Of a DNA stretch of 36,386 bases, positions 1 to 7,818 are shown in pieces. Position 1 is the stretch's first letter. Each line of letters begins with the position of its first letter. Source of the stretch: Chlorobiaceae bacterium (GTDB lineage: Bacteria > Bacteroidota > Chlorobiia > Chlorobiales > Chlorobiaceae); contig JAAXXY010000026.1 of assembly GCA_013334225.1 (NCBI GenBank), forward strand, positions 1-36,386, written 5' to 3'. The notes under the pieces are model-generated. The model was not told the origin of the DNA and made no database searches. It saw only the letters and a program-made list of their open reading frames with translations. The position numbers and the translations under genes were made by a program.

Positions 1-289
1 TTGATTAAGAGTCCTGGAAATTCCGGAGCATAACAAGTCCGTTTACCTATTCCCCTTTCTTAATTCGATTAAAAAACCACGATCATACTTGAATCATGTT
101 GCATCTGCTATTGCTGTCGAAATACCTGGAAGCAACACATCTTTTTGATTCCCTATAAAGCCCGGCACAAAAAGGAGTAAAATCAATAATTCAACTGATT
201 GAGAAACTATTTCAAATAAAGTATTATATTTGTATATTTTTAGTTAATTTTATGTAATCAATTATAAACAAAAAAAACGGACAAGAGCA

Positions 290-550
290 ATGAACATACT
301 CAAGTCTATCATCTTTTATCCGATGATGTGGCTACGTGGCATATTTCTCCTGGTCGGCAAAGTCCTCCAGGGATTTTTTCTGCTCGGCGCACTATTGATT
401 TTGTTTGCCGGACGAGGTCAAGATTATTTCTGGCCCATGCTTCTGATGTGCTCAGGGTTCAGCTTTTTCTTTTTCCTGCTTACCCAATTTTATGATCAGA
501 TTCTTCTGAAGTTAAACCCCACGGGAAACGACCTGTTTCTCATACAGTGA
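290..550 (+). CDS. Small two-TM membrane protein, function unknown
   Basis: The 86-residue product is very hydrophobic. Two membrane segments are visible, at about residues 12-40 and 46-66, separated by a short polar turn (GRGQDY). The C-terminal 20 residues are polar. No family is recognised. The ATG follows an AT-rich stretch with only a weak purine-rich site (ggacaagagca). The 289 bases before it contain no other gene that can be supported. It stands alone, with the next gene convergent on the minus strand. It is called because it is short, continuous and has a coherent membrane topology; homology would be needed to prove expression. Confidence 0.6.
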   Translation: MNILKSIIFYPMMWLRGIFLLVGKVLQGFFLLGALLILFAGRGQDYFWPMLLMCSGFSFFFFLLTQFYDQILLKLNPTGNDLFLIQ

Positions 551-670
551 CTCTGGCCCGGGCATCACTCTTTGCCTCGAATATGCATGACTTACAGGGA
601 TCAATAAATATTATAAAAGCAATGGAGTAACTCGGGCTGACAGCACATCGATATTTCCTGTCCCGTCTTT

Positions 671-1510
671 TCAATCGATCGGCAGTTCGTGTATCGTGTT
701 CATCTCATGGTCCCGGACGATAACCGATCGCTCACCGATATCGACAATGCAGCAGGCGTAATGGTGTGGTTCAGAGCGCCTGACGAAACCCGGAAATGTC
801 ATGAAATGTATGCCGTACCGCTTGAAATAAGCTTCCCGGTGGAGATGGCCGGTAAAGCAGGCTATTATGTTTTCGTTCCTGCGCAGTATATCGGTAACCT
901 CGTCATGGTTCCAAAGCAGGCCGTGAGGTTTATCCGAAGTTTGCTTCAGCAGGGGAAAATGGCAGAATATGACCGCTGATTCGCCTGATGCTTTTGCTTC
1001 ATCGAGCTGGCCGACAAGCCAGTGAAGCTGCCTCCCGCCTATGGCACCGCAGTACAGGTTTGCCCAGGGATCTTTGTGCAGGAGTTCCTTGCGCGAAATA
1101 TCGGTTGAATTGGAGGGTTTCGTTTCAGGTTTGATATCCATACCGTGCAGCACAATGAAGCGGATACCATGGCTGCTGAAGCTGTAGTAGGGTGAATCAA
1201 GGCTTGTACGTTCAAGATAGCGGTCAAGGGAAACGATACCCAGGCAATTGTTACCTACGACATGATGGAACGTACCGGAATATTCAACCAAAAAAGCTGT
1301 AGCGTCGTCGAGGTTCTTTTCCGCCTCGGGCACCTTGCCTTCTATCAGGTCTCCGAGCTGAATGGCGAAATCCACTTGTTTATCCTTCCAGAAATCGAAA
1401 CAGCGGCGAAGATCCCGTTTCTTGACTTCCGGATCTTCGCTGTTGCCGAAATGGATGTCCGTGATGACCCCGAACCGAATATCCGTCAGTTTTTGTTTTA
1501 CGTTGTGCAC
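671..1510 (-). CDS. Calcineurin-like metallophosphoesterase, ADPRibase-Mn-like
   Basis: This 279-residue protein carries the metallophosphoesterase motif order: D18-x-H20 (TDIHFG), G53-D54 (LGDLIEG), G86-N87-N88, an internal CHFPLL histidine, and GHLH near the C-terminus. The spacing and the LxWNHDEV and GxHLHREAYF segments resemble manganese-dependent ADP-ribose/CDP-alcohol diphosphatases, which hydrolyse nucleotide diphosphate linkages. The motif that is normally GNH(D/E) reads GNNC, so the usual catalytic-site His is Asn. The start used here is GTG at 1510, because an in-frame TAA lies just upstream. A different upstream frame encodes a leader-like peptide, so the N-terminus may be frameshifted. 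Substrate is not predictable. Confidence 0.82.
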   Translation of the reverse strand: MHNVKQKLTDIRFGVITDIHFGNSEDPEVKKRDLRRCFDFWKDKQVDFAIQLGDLIEGKVPEAEKNLDDATAFLVEYSGTFHHVVGNNCLGIVSLDRYLERTSLDSPYYSFSSHGIRFIVLHGMDIKPETKPSNSTDISRKELLHKDPWANLYCGAIGGRQLHWLVGQLDEAKASGESAVIFCHFPLLKQTSDKPHGLLWNHDEVTDILRRNENIIACFTGHLHREAYFKRYGIHFMTFPGFVRRSEPHHYACCIVDIGERSVIVRDHEMNTIHELPID

Positions 1511-1767
1511 AAGCCGCAGCCGTTAAAATTCCTGAATGAAAATTTCCCATGATATCGTCGATATCTTCGCTGCAAAAATAATGAAAACCATTGAAGATCG
1601 GCAACAAACCGATCTTCATCCAACATTTCCATCTCTTTGCCTTGATTTCATCTCCAACATTAGCGTGTTTCGTTTTAATTTTTTACATTTTGTTCCTTGC
1701 CTAAAAAATGGGACCCGCAGATCAGAAATCGGGTGATCCTGGAATGCAAGTTCTTTTGAAATAATAC

Positions 1768-1855
<88 letters not shown>

Positions 1856-1902
1856 GGAAAGAAGGAATCATCCCTGCAACACATCAGGACATGCCATCAT
1901 CG

Positions 1903-1932
1903 AAGCCCGCAAAACGCGGGCTTTCGTATTTT
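1903..1932 (+). terminator. Rho-independent terminator after tRNA-Ser
   Basis: An 8-bp perfect stem (aagcccgc at 1903-1910, gcgggctt at 1916-1923) with a 5-nt loop is followed by a T-rich tail. It lies 48 bp downstream of the tRNA. Confidence 0.8.
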
Positions 1933-1933
1933 A

Positions 1934-2202
1934 TACTTGAGAAATTAAAACGCGTTATCGCAAACAGGCAGTGTGTATTGCTATTAGTTTACTTAGTCAT
2001 GAGCTTCCCTTTTCTATGGTGTGCATCGGTTTGAAAAAACTTGTTGCATCGCGAATTGTATATCTGAATGGCCGGCAAGTCTCAGGTTATTCGAATAATG
2101 TGCTCATGGATGAACAAGTTTTAAGAGAGCTCAATTGGGGGCATGGATTCATCAGGCTCTCTAAGGCATGCTTGTATGATTGAGTGTATTTCTTTGCGCA
2201 TC
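1934..2202. other. Gene-poor interval between tRNA-Ser and toxin-antitoxin pair
   Basis: No gene can be supported here. A 70-codon open frame at 1971-2183 has no recognisable domain, ribosome binding site or signal. The position directly 3' of a tRNA gene and before a toxin-antitoxin module fits an integration hot spot, but no repeat of the tRNA 3' end was found in the window. Confidence 0.4.
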
Positions 2203-2217
2203 TAATCCAATGGATTA
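2203..2217. promoter_or_regulatory. Palindromic candidate operator of the toxin-antitoxin module
   Basis: TAATCC-AAT-GGATTA is a 6+3+6 palindrome that ends 9 bp before the toxin ATG. Toxin-antitoxin operons of this type are normally repressed by their helix-turn-helix antitoxin binding such a site, so this is the likely autoregulatory operator. This is inferred from position and symmetry. Confidence 0.55.
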
Positions 2218-2226
2218 TATTGGTGT

Positions 2227-2571
2227 ATGAATATTACCATTGTTGAACTGCCGGAATTCATCCGAAAATCGGAAATACTGATGAGTGCTGAAGAGCATGA
2301 CCTGTTGCTGTCTTTTTTGGCGACGAACCCCACAGCAGGCGTTCTCCTTCAGGGAACCGGAGGTGTCAGGAAGATCAGATGGGCAACAGGCAACAAAGGA
2401 AAAAGCGGTAGTACGCGAATCGTTTATTTTTATCATAATACAGCAATACCTCTTTTTCTCTTGACAGCGTTCAGTAAAAATGAACGCGAAAATCTGACAA
2501 AAGCGGAGCGGAATGAACTGGCCGGGTTGACAAAACTGCTGTTACAAAACTACAGGGGGAAACATGAATAG
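2227..2571 (+). CDS. RelE/HigB-family toxin of type II toxin-antitoxin system
   Basis: The 114-residue protein has the layout of the RelE/HigB-like mRNA interferase group that pairs with a downstream XRE antitoxin. Markers are a conserved IRWATGNKGKSGSTRIVYFY core near residues 57-76 and then a hydrophobic PLFLLTAFSKNE strand with the lysine and basic residues typical of the fold. Such toxins cleave mRNA at the ribosome. Its last 8 bases overlap the antitoxin ATG, so the two are translationally coupled. In this subclass the toxin comes first, the reverse of classical RelBE order. A palindrome just upstream of the start probably serves as operator. Confidence 0.88.
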   Translation: MNITIVELPEFIRKSEILMSAEEHDLLLSFLATNPTAGVLLQGTGGVRKIRWATGNKGKSGSTRIVYFYHNTAIPLFLLTAFSKNERENLTKAERNELAGLTKLLLQNYRGKHE

Positions 2572-2851
2572 CACATTTGAGAGTATAAAAAAGGGGCTCG
2601 AAGAGGCTGTGGAGTATTCGAAGGGTGAAAAAGTCCATGTAAGGGTATTTCATCCGGAACCGGTCAATGTCCAGAATATCAGACAAAAGACTCATTTGAC
2701 CCAGGATGAGTTTGCTGCAGCATTCGGTATCAGTGTTGCAACCTTAAGACATTGGGAGCGCGGAGATCGTAAACCGCAAGGCCCTGCGCTTGTTCTGCTC
2801 AATCTGGTAAGGAAGTCCCCTGATACGATATTGAGTATTTTGAATCAGTAA
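2564..2851 (+). CDS. XRE-family antitoxin (HTH)
   Basis: The 95-residue protein has a flexible N-terminal part and a helix-turn-helix at about residues 38-90, with the signature LTQDEFAAAFGISVATLRHWERG followed by RKPQGPAL. This is the NadS/HigA-like antitoxin form found with RelE/HigB-type toxins. It should neutralise the preceding toxin and repress the operon. A good ribosome binding site (aggggga) lies 4 nt before ATG 2564, inside the end of the toxin gene. No other gene follows in this transcription unit. Confidence 0.9.
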   Translation: MNSTFESIKKGLEEAVEYSKGEKVHVRVFHPEPVNVQNIRQKTHLTQDEFAAAFGISVATLRHWERGDRKPQGPALVLLNLVRKSPDTILSILNQ

Positions 2852-3260
2852 TGGATTGATGTGTTTTTGGAAAAACCTTGGATGATCTCGATAGATTTAT
2901 TGAGAAAAGGAAACCTTAATAGATGTCGTTGATCATTCGAAAACTTATTTTGATTCGTCGAATAATGATCGATATACGATAAAATTTCAACCGGCAACAG
3001 AAATCGAGAAGGACTGAGTTTCCCCGTTTTAATTCTTGTCATGTCTCCTCATCTTGAGGCATGGCACAACTACCACTTACACACAAGCGCGAGACCTTCG
3101 CCCGGCTATATGTCGAGCACGGAGATGCAAGCTAAGCATAACGTGAGGCTTTTCCCTCGTCTGTTAAATGGCTTTGCAATCTGTCTTTCCGCCAGATACC
3201 TGACAATACCGCCTGACAACTGAGCGTTAAGGGACGGAGCGTTAAGGGACGGAGCGTTAA
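2852..3260. other. Gene-free interval with imperfect inverted repeat and tandem repeat
   Basis: No gene can be supported. An imperfect inverted repeat pairs gatcattcga (2931-2940) with tcgaataatgatc (2958-2970). The right end holds the start of the 15-bp tandem array described separately. Short open frames here lack domains and ribosome binding sites. Confidence 0.4.
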
Positions 3261-3266
3261 GGGACG
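3222..3266. repeat. Three tandem 15-bp units at the end of a miniature element
   Basis: The unit gagcgttaagggacg occurs three times head to tail at 3222-3236, 3237-3251 and 3252-3266. The last unit runs directly into the terminal inverted repeat of the RAYT-derived element. The repeated core aagggacg is the same as the element's outer end. Confidence 0.95.
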
Positions 3267-3643
3267 TAAGTAATTAAGGCAACGGGATGCAGACAGGCGT
3301 GATATCCCTCTAACAGCTTTTTTCAGCGTCCCAAAATCCGGCTCACTACTGCCTTCGAAATCCCCGGCAGTCTGGCAACATCCCAACGAGATAACATAAA
3401 TCACCGTTCCGGTTTTATCGCTTGCTTTGCCGATCCGGTTCAGAAAATCCAGACGGTCTTCATCATCAATAACAATTGCCGTCCGCTCAATTCCCCTCAC
3501 CATCACATGATGCAACGCTCCAGGTGCATCAAGTCTCGCTCCTCTCGGCATAGCGGTTCTCCGTTTCAGATCGCTGACCAATAACTGCTCTTTATTGGAA
3601 AGATAGGAAACAATCCTTTATTTACCTCCGTTACTTACGTCCC
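3261..3643 (-). mobile_element. RAYT-derived miniature element, copy 1
   Basis: A 383-bp unit bounded by inverted ends: left gggacgtaagtaattaagg (3261-3279) and right cctccgttacttacgtccc (3625-3643), identical over the first 14 bases when the right end is reverse-complemented. Inside, on the minus strand, is a deleted transposase gene. The second copy at 5956-6336 has nearly the same length, ends and internal deletion. It appears non-autonomous. Confidence 0.75.
3323..3551 (-). pseudogene. Internally deleted REP-associated tyrosine transposase (RAYT), copy 1
   Basis: The minus-strand reading starts MPRGARLDAPGALHHVMVRG at ATG 3551, which is the canonical N-terminus of a RAYT/Y1-type transposase, and runs through DDEDRLDFLNRIG to TGTVIYVI. 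It then jumps, out of frame, to the C-terminal helix-turn-helix segment SRWDVARLPGISKAVVSRIL ending at stop 3323-3325. The catalytic middle, including the HUH motif (normally NHAH) and the tyrosine, is absent. It therefore cannot encode an active transposase. Full-length relatives are roughly 200-300 residues; only about 75 codons remain. Confidence 0.8.
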
Positions 3644-3665
3644 TTATTCTTCGTCCCTTATTCTT
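3638..3665. repeat. Two tandem 14-bp units at the other end of the miniature element
   Basis: The unit cgtcccttattctt occurs twice, at 3638-3651 and 3652-3665, beginning inside the right terminal inverted repeat. Reverse-complemented, it shares aagggacg with the 15-bp array at 3222-3266, so both ends of the element carry multiplied outer termini. Confidence 0.9.
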
Positions 3666-3809
3666 GACATGTTCATGATTTCAGAAATATCCCGCTTCAG
3701 CCTTCTGACGTTTGAGGCTGTTTTACCTTTTTCTTACATTACGTGAAGTTTTTTATTCAGATTTTTCAGTGCACGTTTCTCCCCATTCCAACCATTAGAC
3801 ACCATTACG

Positions 3810-4490
3810 ATGAAAGTTATGCAGCCCGACACTCTTTCACGGAGGGAGTTCCTTGCCAGAGCATGGAAGTATTCTTCCCTTGCCGTGCTGGCGATGTCAT
3901 TCGGTTACGAAGCGGCGGCATGCTGCAGGGACAGGGAAAAATCGACGGCACTGCTCTACGCGACAAGATACGGAGCCACAAAGGATACCGCGAAGTGGAT
4001 CCGTAAAGGAATGGAAATGCCGTTGGATCTTCTCGATATCGAACGTATATCGATACCCGAAGTGCTCGGCGGATACGACCGGTTTATCGTCGGCTCAGGC
4101 ATCTGGATCATGGGTGCGCACCCAAAAGTGCTCGAATTCTTCGAAACCGGGAGGGAAACCCTTCAGGAGAAGCTTCTCGGCACCTTTATCGTCTGCGGAT
4201 CGGCAGACGGCTCCGAACAGGGAAAGCAGAGGTCCGAGCACTATTTCAACAAAATGCACACGCCTCTGCTGGTAAAGCCCCCGCTGAGCAGGGCTTTCGG
4301 AGGAAGGATGGTGGTCAGCCGCCTGAGCGAAGAAGACCGGACGAAGCTGACCGCTTTCTATAAAAACTTTCTTAACCAGGATTTGCTCGACTGGGACCTG
4401 ACCGATCCCGGAAAAGCGAAACTTTTCGGCATCAATGCTGAATCTTTTTCCGCTCATACCAGCCCTGTACTCCTGCAGAAAGCCGGCTGA
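3810..4490 (+). CDS. Flavodoxin-domain protein with Tat-type signal
   Basis: The N-terminus contains SRREFL (residues 10-15), matching the twin-arginine consensus, followed by a hydrophobic stretch (YSSLAVLAMSFGY), so export by Tat after folding with FMN is likely. The mature part is a flavodoxin fold of the HemG-like type: an FMN-phosphate loop ATRYGATKDTAKWI near residues 51-64, then DRFIVGSGIWIMGAHP and the GTFIVCGSADG strand. The length of 226 residues fits a single flavodoxin domain plus signal. It probably acts as an electron carrier or quinone/flavin reductase in the periplasm; the partner is unknown. The ATG at 3810 has no strong ribosome binding site. It is flanked by transposase debris on both sides. 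Confidence 0.83.
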   Translation: MKVMQPDTLSRREFLARAWKYSSLAVLAMSFGYEAAACCRDREKSTALLYATRYGATKDTAKWIRKGMEMPLDLLDIERISIPEVLGGYDRFIVGSGIWIMGAHPKVLEFFETGRETLQEKLLGTFIVCGSADGSEQGKQRSEHYFNKMHTPLLVKPPLSRAFGGRMVVSRLSEEDRTKLTAFYKNFLNQDLLDWDLTDPGKAKLFGINAESFSAHTSPVLLQKAG

Positions 4491-4559
4491 GAGTTCCTGC
4501 CGACAATGACTGGAGTAACGAGGTTCAGTAGAGTACGGGACGATCCCGAAATCATCAAG

Positions 4560-4881
4560 TTACCCGCGACAGGCAACAGTAGTGGTTTTGATAATCTGAC
4601 ACACTGCCGATACCCCAGGCAGCAGAGAGGTCTGGGCATACGATACGGTAAGTTCCTCATGAATGCAGAGAGTTCCGGTTGAGTGCTTTTGGGAATGATA
4701 TGCGCATGATTGGCACATCTGCGCCAAAGGATAGATATTCGTTCCTGTTTTCAAGTCAACCGCCCCCATTCCGGATACGAACAGATCGAGATCTTCATCG
4801 TCGGCAATGATCTCTCTTTTTTCGAACCCCCGTATAATCACATGATGCATCGTGCCCGGCGAATCGAGTCCCGCACCGCTA
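4560..4881 (-). pseudogene. Frameshifted RAYT transposase remnant, copy 2
   Basis: On the minus strand the reading GAGLDSPGTMHHVIIRGFEK continues as REIIADDEDLDLFVSGMG and KTGTNIYPLA, matching a RAYT N-terminus, but the expected initiator is replaced by a non-start codon and an in-frame stop precedes it. Near 4697-4711 a second frame gives NHAHI, the HUH metal-binding motif, and then LSAFMRNL, so at least one frameshift separates the two parts. The C-terminal portion is not recognisable. Unlike copies 1 and 3, this copy still has catalytic-region sequence and lacks the shared deletion. Confidence 0.72.
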
Positions 4882-5000
4882 CGGAGTCACTCTGTCAAGA
4901 TTATTGTGTCCTCTTTGTAATTTTCTGCTTATGTTAAATAAGAGCTTAGCTCCTGTTTTCCGTATATCATCATTGATAAAAACCCCACCGGAGATCCACT

Positions 5001-5570
5001 ATGAAAAAGTCCATTCTCTTGGCATTGTTTTTTGCAGGTCTGGCAATCAAACCGGCTATGGCTGCAGGTCCTTATATCAGCACAGCCGCCGGTATGGGAA
5101 TACCAGGGAATTTAAATGAAAGTGGAGGATCATGGGGGGTCGATAACAGCCTCGCTTTGAACGAAGCTGTGGGATATGATTTCAATGGTGCGAGAGTTGA
5201 AGCTGCCGTTGGTTATCAAAATAACGATTATGAAATTGCAGGAACCGGCGGGGTATCCATGTGGACATTTATGGCTAATGCCTTTTACGATCTGAACACA
5301 GGATCCGATATACAGCCATACATCATGGCTGGTCTTGGTGCTGCACATATAAGAGCGGATGATGATCCTGGCATACCGACTCCATGGCTTGATGAAACAT
5401 ACTTCGCCTGGCAGCTTGGAGCCGGTATCGGGTGCAAGGTGTCGAAAACGGTAACAATCGATGCAGGATACAGGTACTTGAGACCTGAAGGAATAAGGTG
5501 CACATTCCACAATTCTGATGTCAAATGGGAAACCCATAACATTATGGCTGGAATCAGGGTATCGCTTTGA
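5001..5570 (+). CDS. Outer-membrane beta-barrel protein (OmpA-like/OMP_b-brl)
   Basis: A signal peptide (MKKSILLALFFAGLAIKPAMA) precedes a mature part of about 168 residues rich in alternating hydrophobic and aromatic strands and glycine turns: AAGMGIPG, NEAVGYDFNGARVEAAVGYQ, MANAFYDLNT, PYIMAGLGAAHI, and GAGIGCKVSKTVTIDAGYRYL. The protein ends in a hydrophobic barrel strand (HNIMAGIRVSL). This matches the 8-stranded outer-membrane protein family with OmpA/OmpW-like fold. The gene has a good ribosome binding site (ccggag) 8 nt before the ATG and its own terminator, so it is monocistronic. Function beyond membrane location cannot be stated. Confidence 0.87.
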   Translation: MKKSILLALFFAGLAIKPAMAAGPYISTAAGMGIPGNLNESGGSWGVDNSLALNEAVGYDFNGARVEAAVGYQNNDYEIAGTGGVSMWTFMANAFYDLNTGSDIQPYIMAGLGAAHIRADDDPGIPTPWLDETYFAWQLGAGIGCKVSKTVTIDAGYRYLRPEGIRCTFHNSDVKWETHNIMAGIRVSL

Positions 5571-5605
5571 CCTCAGCTCCGGGATGAGAATAAACTTGAT
5601 GAAGA

Positions 5606-5648
5606 CCGGGATCCCAAGTGGATTCCGGCCTTGCTTATTTATTTTTTT
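5606..5648 (+). terminator. Rho-independent terminator after the barrel gene
   Basis: A 9-bp stem with one G-T pair (5606-5614 with 5620-5628) and a CAAGT loop is followed by a T-rich tail ending in seven Ts. It lies 36 bp after the stop codon. Confidence 0.75.
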
Positions 5649-5955
5649 ATGAAAACCCAAGTTGAGCATTGGGAAAATCGTGGCATTGTCAACAGAGTCT
5701 GCAGAGTACGTGCTTCGTGAAGACTGCTCGATGTGTGCCGGTCAGTCCCTTGGCTTAAGTACCTCCTGGTTTGAGTTTATTCCAGAACGCCAAATCCGGC
5801 AGATACAGATTTACGGGCTCACGGCCCTATGTCCCCGAAAGCTCTCTGTGCTCCGAAAGGACATAAGAAAAAAAGACAATGCTCGAAAGCATGATGACGC
5901 CAGGCAACCCATCCGGACCAAAAGCATCCATGGTGCAACCAATCAACGTATTATA
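5649..5955. other. Interval without supported gene
   Basis: Open frames on both strands here lack domains, good starts and codon consistency. It separates the barrel-gene terminator from the third transposase remnant. Nothing functional was recognised. Confidence 0.4.
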
Positions 5956-6336
5956 GGTACGTAAGTAATGAAGGTAAAGGGAAGAAGACAGGCGTGATAT
6001 CCCTCTGACAGCTTTTTTCAGCGTCCCAAAATCTGGCTCACTACTGCCCTCGAAATCCCTGGCAGTCTGGCAAAATCCCCACGCGACAACATAAATCACC
6101 GTTCCGGCTTTTTCCGCTTCTTTGCCTGACCGGGTTACAACTACAGGCCTGTCTTTATCATCAAGCACCATAGTTGTCCACTCGATTCCAGGTATCATTA
6201 CATAATGCAACGATCCGTGTGCATCCATTCTCGCACTTGGCATTGCATCATCTCCATCAGGTTTCACGACCAATAAGTGATCCTTTTGCTGAAAACAGGA
6301 AATGAAATAGTTATTTACCTCCGTTACTTACGTACC
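5956..6336 (-). mobile_element. RAYT-derived miniature element, copy 2
   Basis: A 381-bp unit with ends ggtacgtaagtaatgaagg (5956-5974) and cctccgttacttacgtacc (6318-6336). The outer bases differ from copy 1 (GGTACG instead of GGGACG), but the change is mirrored at both ends, so the inverted repeat is preserved. Outside the ends the sequence is TA on both sides, which may be a TA duplication but is too short to prove it. Confidence 0.75.
6018..6243 (-). pseudogene. Internally deleted RAYT transposase, third remnant
   Basis: The minus-strand frame from ATG 6243 reads MPSARMDAHGSLHYVMIPGI and reaches GTVIYVV. The other frame then gives SRGDFARLPGISRAVVSQIL before the stop at 6018-6020. The deletion junction and the frame change are the same as in the copy at 3323-3551, while many residues differ. 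The two therefore descend from one deleted ancestor and have since diverged. Conserved MPR, HHVM and DDxDR positions are partly lost, showing decay. No protein function is expected. Confidence 0.78.
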
Positions 6337-6387
6337 TAATATCTCGCTAATTGCTCCAACAAGATAACAACAGCTTCAAATTTGCCA

Positions 6388-7818
6388 TTATTTCCAGCCG
6401 CCACCGAGAGCTTTGTACAGATCTATCAGGTTTGAGAGGGTCTGCCGATGGACGAGGATTTCGTTCTGCTGTGCCTCGTAGAGAGATCGTTCGGCATCGA
6501 GAAGGGCGAAATGGCTGTCGATCCCGTGCGAATAACGGGCTTTCGTGATCGTTTCCGCCTGTTCGCTTTCCCAGACCAGCGCACGCAGGGCCTGCAACTG
6601 CTCGGTGTATGTCGCACGGGCTACCAGAGCGTCAGCCACTTCCCGAAACGCGGTCTGGATCGCTTTTTCGTATCGGGCGAGGGCAATATCCCTGTTGTTT
6701 TCAGCCAGCCTGAGGTTGGAGCGCAATCGGCCGCCCTGGAAAATCGGAAGCGTAATATTCGGGATGAAACTCCAGACGCCGCTCGAGCCTGTCACGAAAA
6801 GGTCTGAAAGGCTTGTGCTGGCGTATCCGGCTGAACCGGTGAGGCTGATGCTCGGGAAGAATGCCGCCCGTGCCGCACCGATGTTGGCGTTTTCCGCCTT
6901 CAGGGCATACTCCGCCTGGCGGATGTCCGGGCGTTCGAGCAGAACGACGGCCGGGATGCCTGCGGGGAGAGTCTCCATCACCTGGACCCGGGCTAGCTTT
7001 TCAGGTTCGAGCAATTCGGGATCGATCTCCCTGCCGACCAGCAGTGTCAGTGCGTTCTTGTCCTGTTCGACCTCGCGCCGGTACTGCGCCCGGCTGGACC
7101 GGGCCGCTTCGACCAGCATGGCGGACTGCGCGACATCGAGCCGGGACCTGGTTCCAAGGTCGAAACTGCGCCTGATGAGATCGTGTGCTCCCTGCCTGGT
7201 CCTGAGCGTGTTCTCGGTCAGTTGCAACAGTTCGACGTCGGCAAGGTAGGTGAGGTAGACGTTCGCAACTTCAGCGACCAGCGTTGTCTGGGCGGCTTTG
7301 CGCCCCTCTTCCGTGGCGAGGTACTGGTTCATGGCACGGGTGTTGAGGTTGCGCACCCGTCCGAAAAGGTCCACTTCGTATGCCGTCGAGCCGATGCCTG
7401 CCGTATAGGTGGAAGCGGTTTCCGGTTTTCCGGTGCCGCTCGTGCTTTCGGAAAGACGTTGCCGGGTTAAGCTTCCCGAGGCATCGAGCGACGGGAGGAG
7501 GTCCGCTCGCTGAATGCGGTAGGTGTTGCGGGCAACCTCGATGTTGAGCGTCGCTATCCGCAGGTCCCGGTTGTTGGTGAGGGCCGCTTCGATGAGGCGC
7601 TGCAGTCTGGGCGACCTGAACATCTCACGCCATCCCGTCTCTGCGGTGTTCGGCTGCCCCTCGGTTGCAAGGTTCGCTGCGGTTGTCGTCCCAAGTCCGG
7701 CAGCGGCCGGCCATTTTGCGCTGACCGGGGGAGTCGGGCGCTGGTAGCCCGGTTCCAGAGAACAGCCCGTCAGGGCGGTTACCGTGAGGCATATCAGGAG
7801 CAGCGGTTTACTGTTCAT
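6388..7818 (-). CDS. RND efflux outer-membrane lipoprotein channel (NodT/OprM family)
   Basis: This 476-residue protein is the outer-membrane factor of the efflux operon. It forms a trimeric channel through the outer membrane. The start at ATG 7818 gives a lipoprotein signal peptide with lipobox LTGC (Cys19). It is preferred to an upstream codon at 7890, which would add an untypical polar leader inside the pump gene. Two repeated TolC-type domains are seen, with the markers [66 protein letters not shown] and [14 protein letters not shown]. It overlaps the pump gene by 11 bp (7808-7818), indicating translational coupling, and is the last gene of the operon. Confidence 0.94.
   Translation of the reverse strand: MNSKPLLLICLTVTALTGCSLEPGYQRPTPPVSAKWPAAAGLGTTTAANLATEGQPNTAETGWREMFRSPRLQRLIEAALTNNRDLRIATLNIEVARNTYRIQRADLLPSLDASGSLTRQRLSESTSGTGKPETASTYTAGIGSTAYEVDLFGRVRNLNTRAMNQYLATEEGRKAAQTTLVAEVANVYLTYLADVELLQLTENTLRTRQGAHDLIRRSFDLGTRSRLDVAQSAMLVEAARSSRAQYRREVEQDKNALTLLVGREIDPELLEPEKLARVQVMETLPAGIPAVVLLERPDIRQAEYALKAENANIGAARAAFFPSISLTGSAGYASTSLSDLFVTGSSGVWSFIPNITLPIFQGGRLRSNLRLAENNRDIALARYEKAIQTAFREVADALVARATYTEQLQALRALVWESEQAETITKARYSHGIDSHFALLDAERSLYEAQQNEILVHRQTLSNLIDLYKALGGGWK

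Noticed and set aside
3222..3266. Short direct repeats as a CRISPR array
   Set aside because: The units are directly joined 15-mers without spacers and there are no cas genes. It is a tandem repeat at an element end.
5662..5964. 100-codon plus-strand frame
   Set aside because: No ribosome binding site or domain, runs into the end of the miniature element, and shows no coherent protein pattern.
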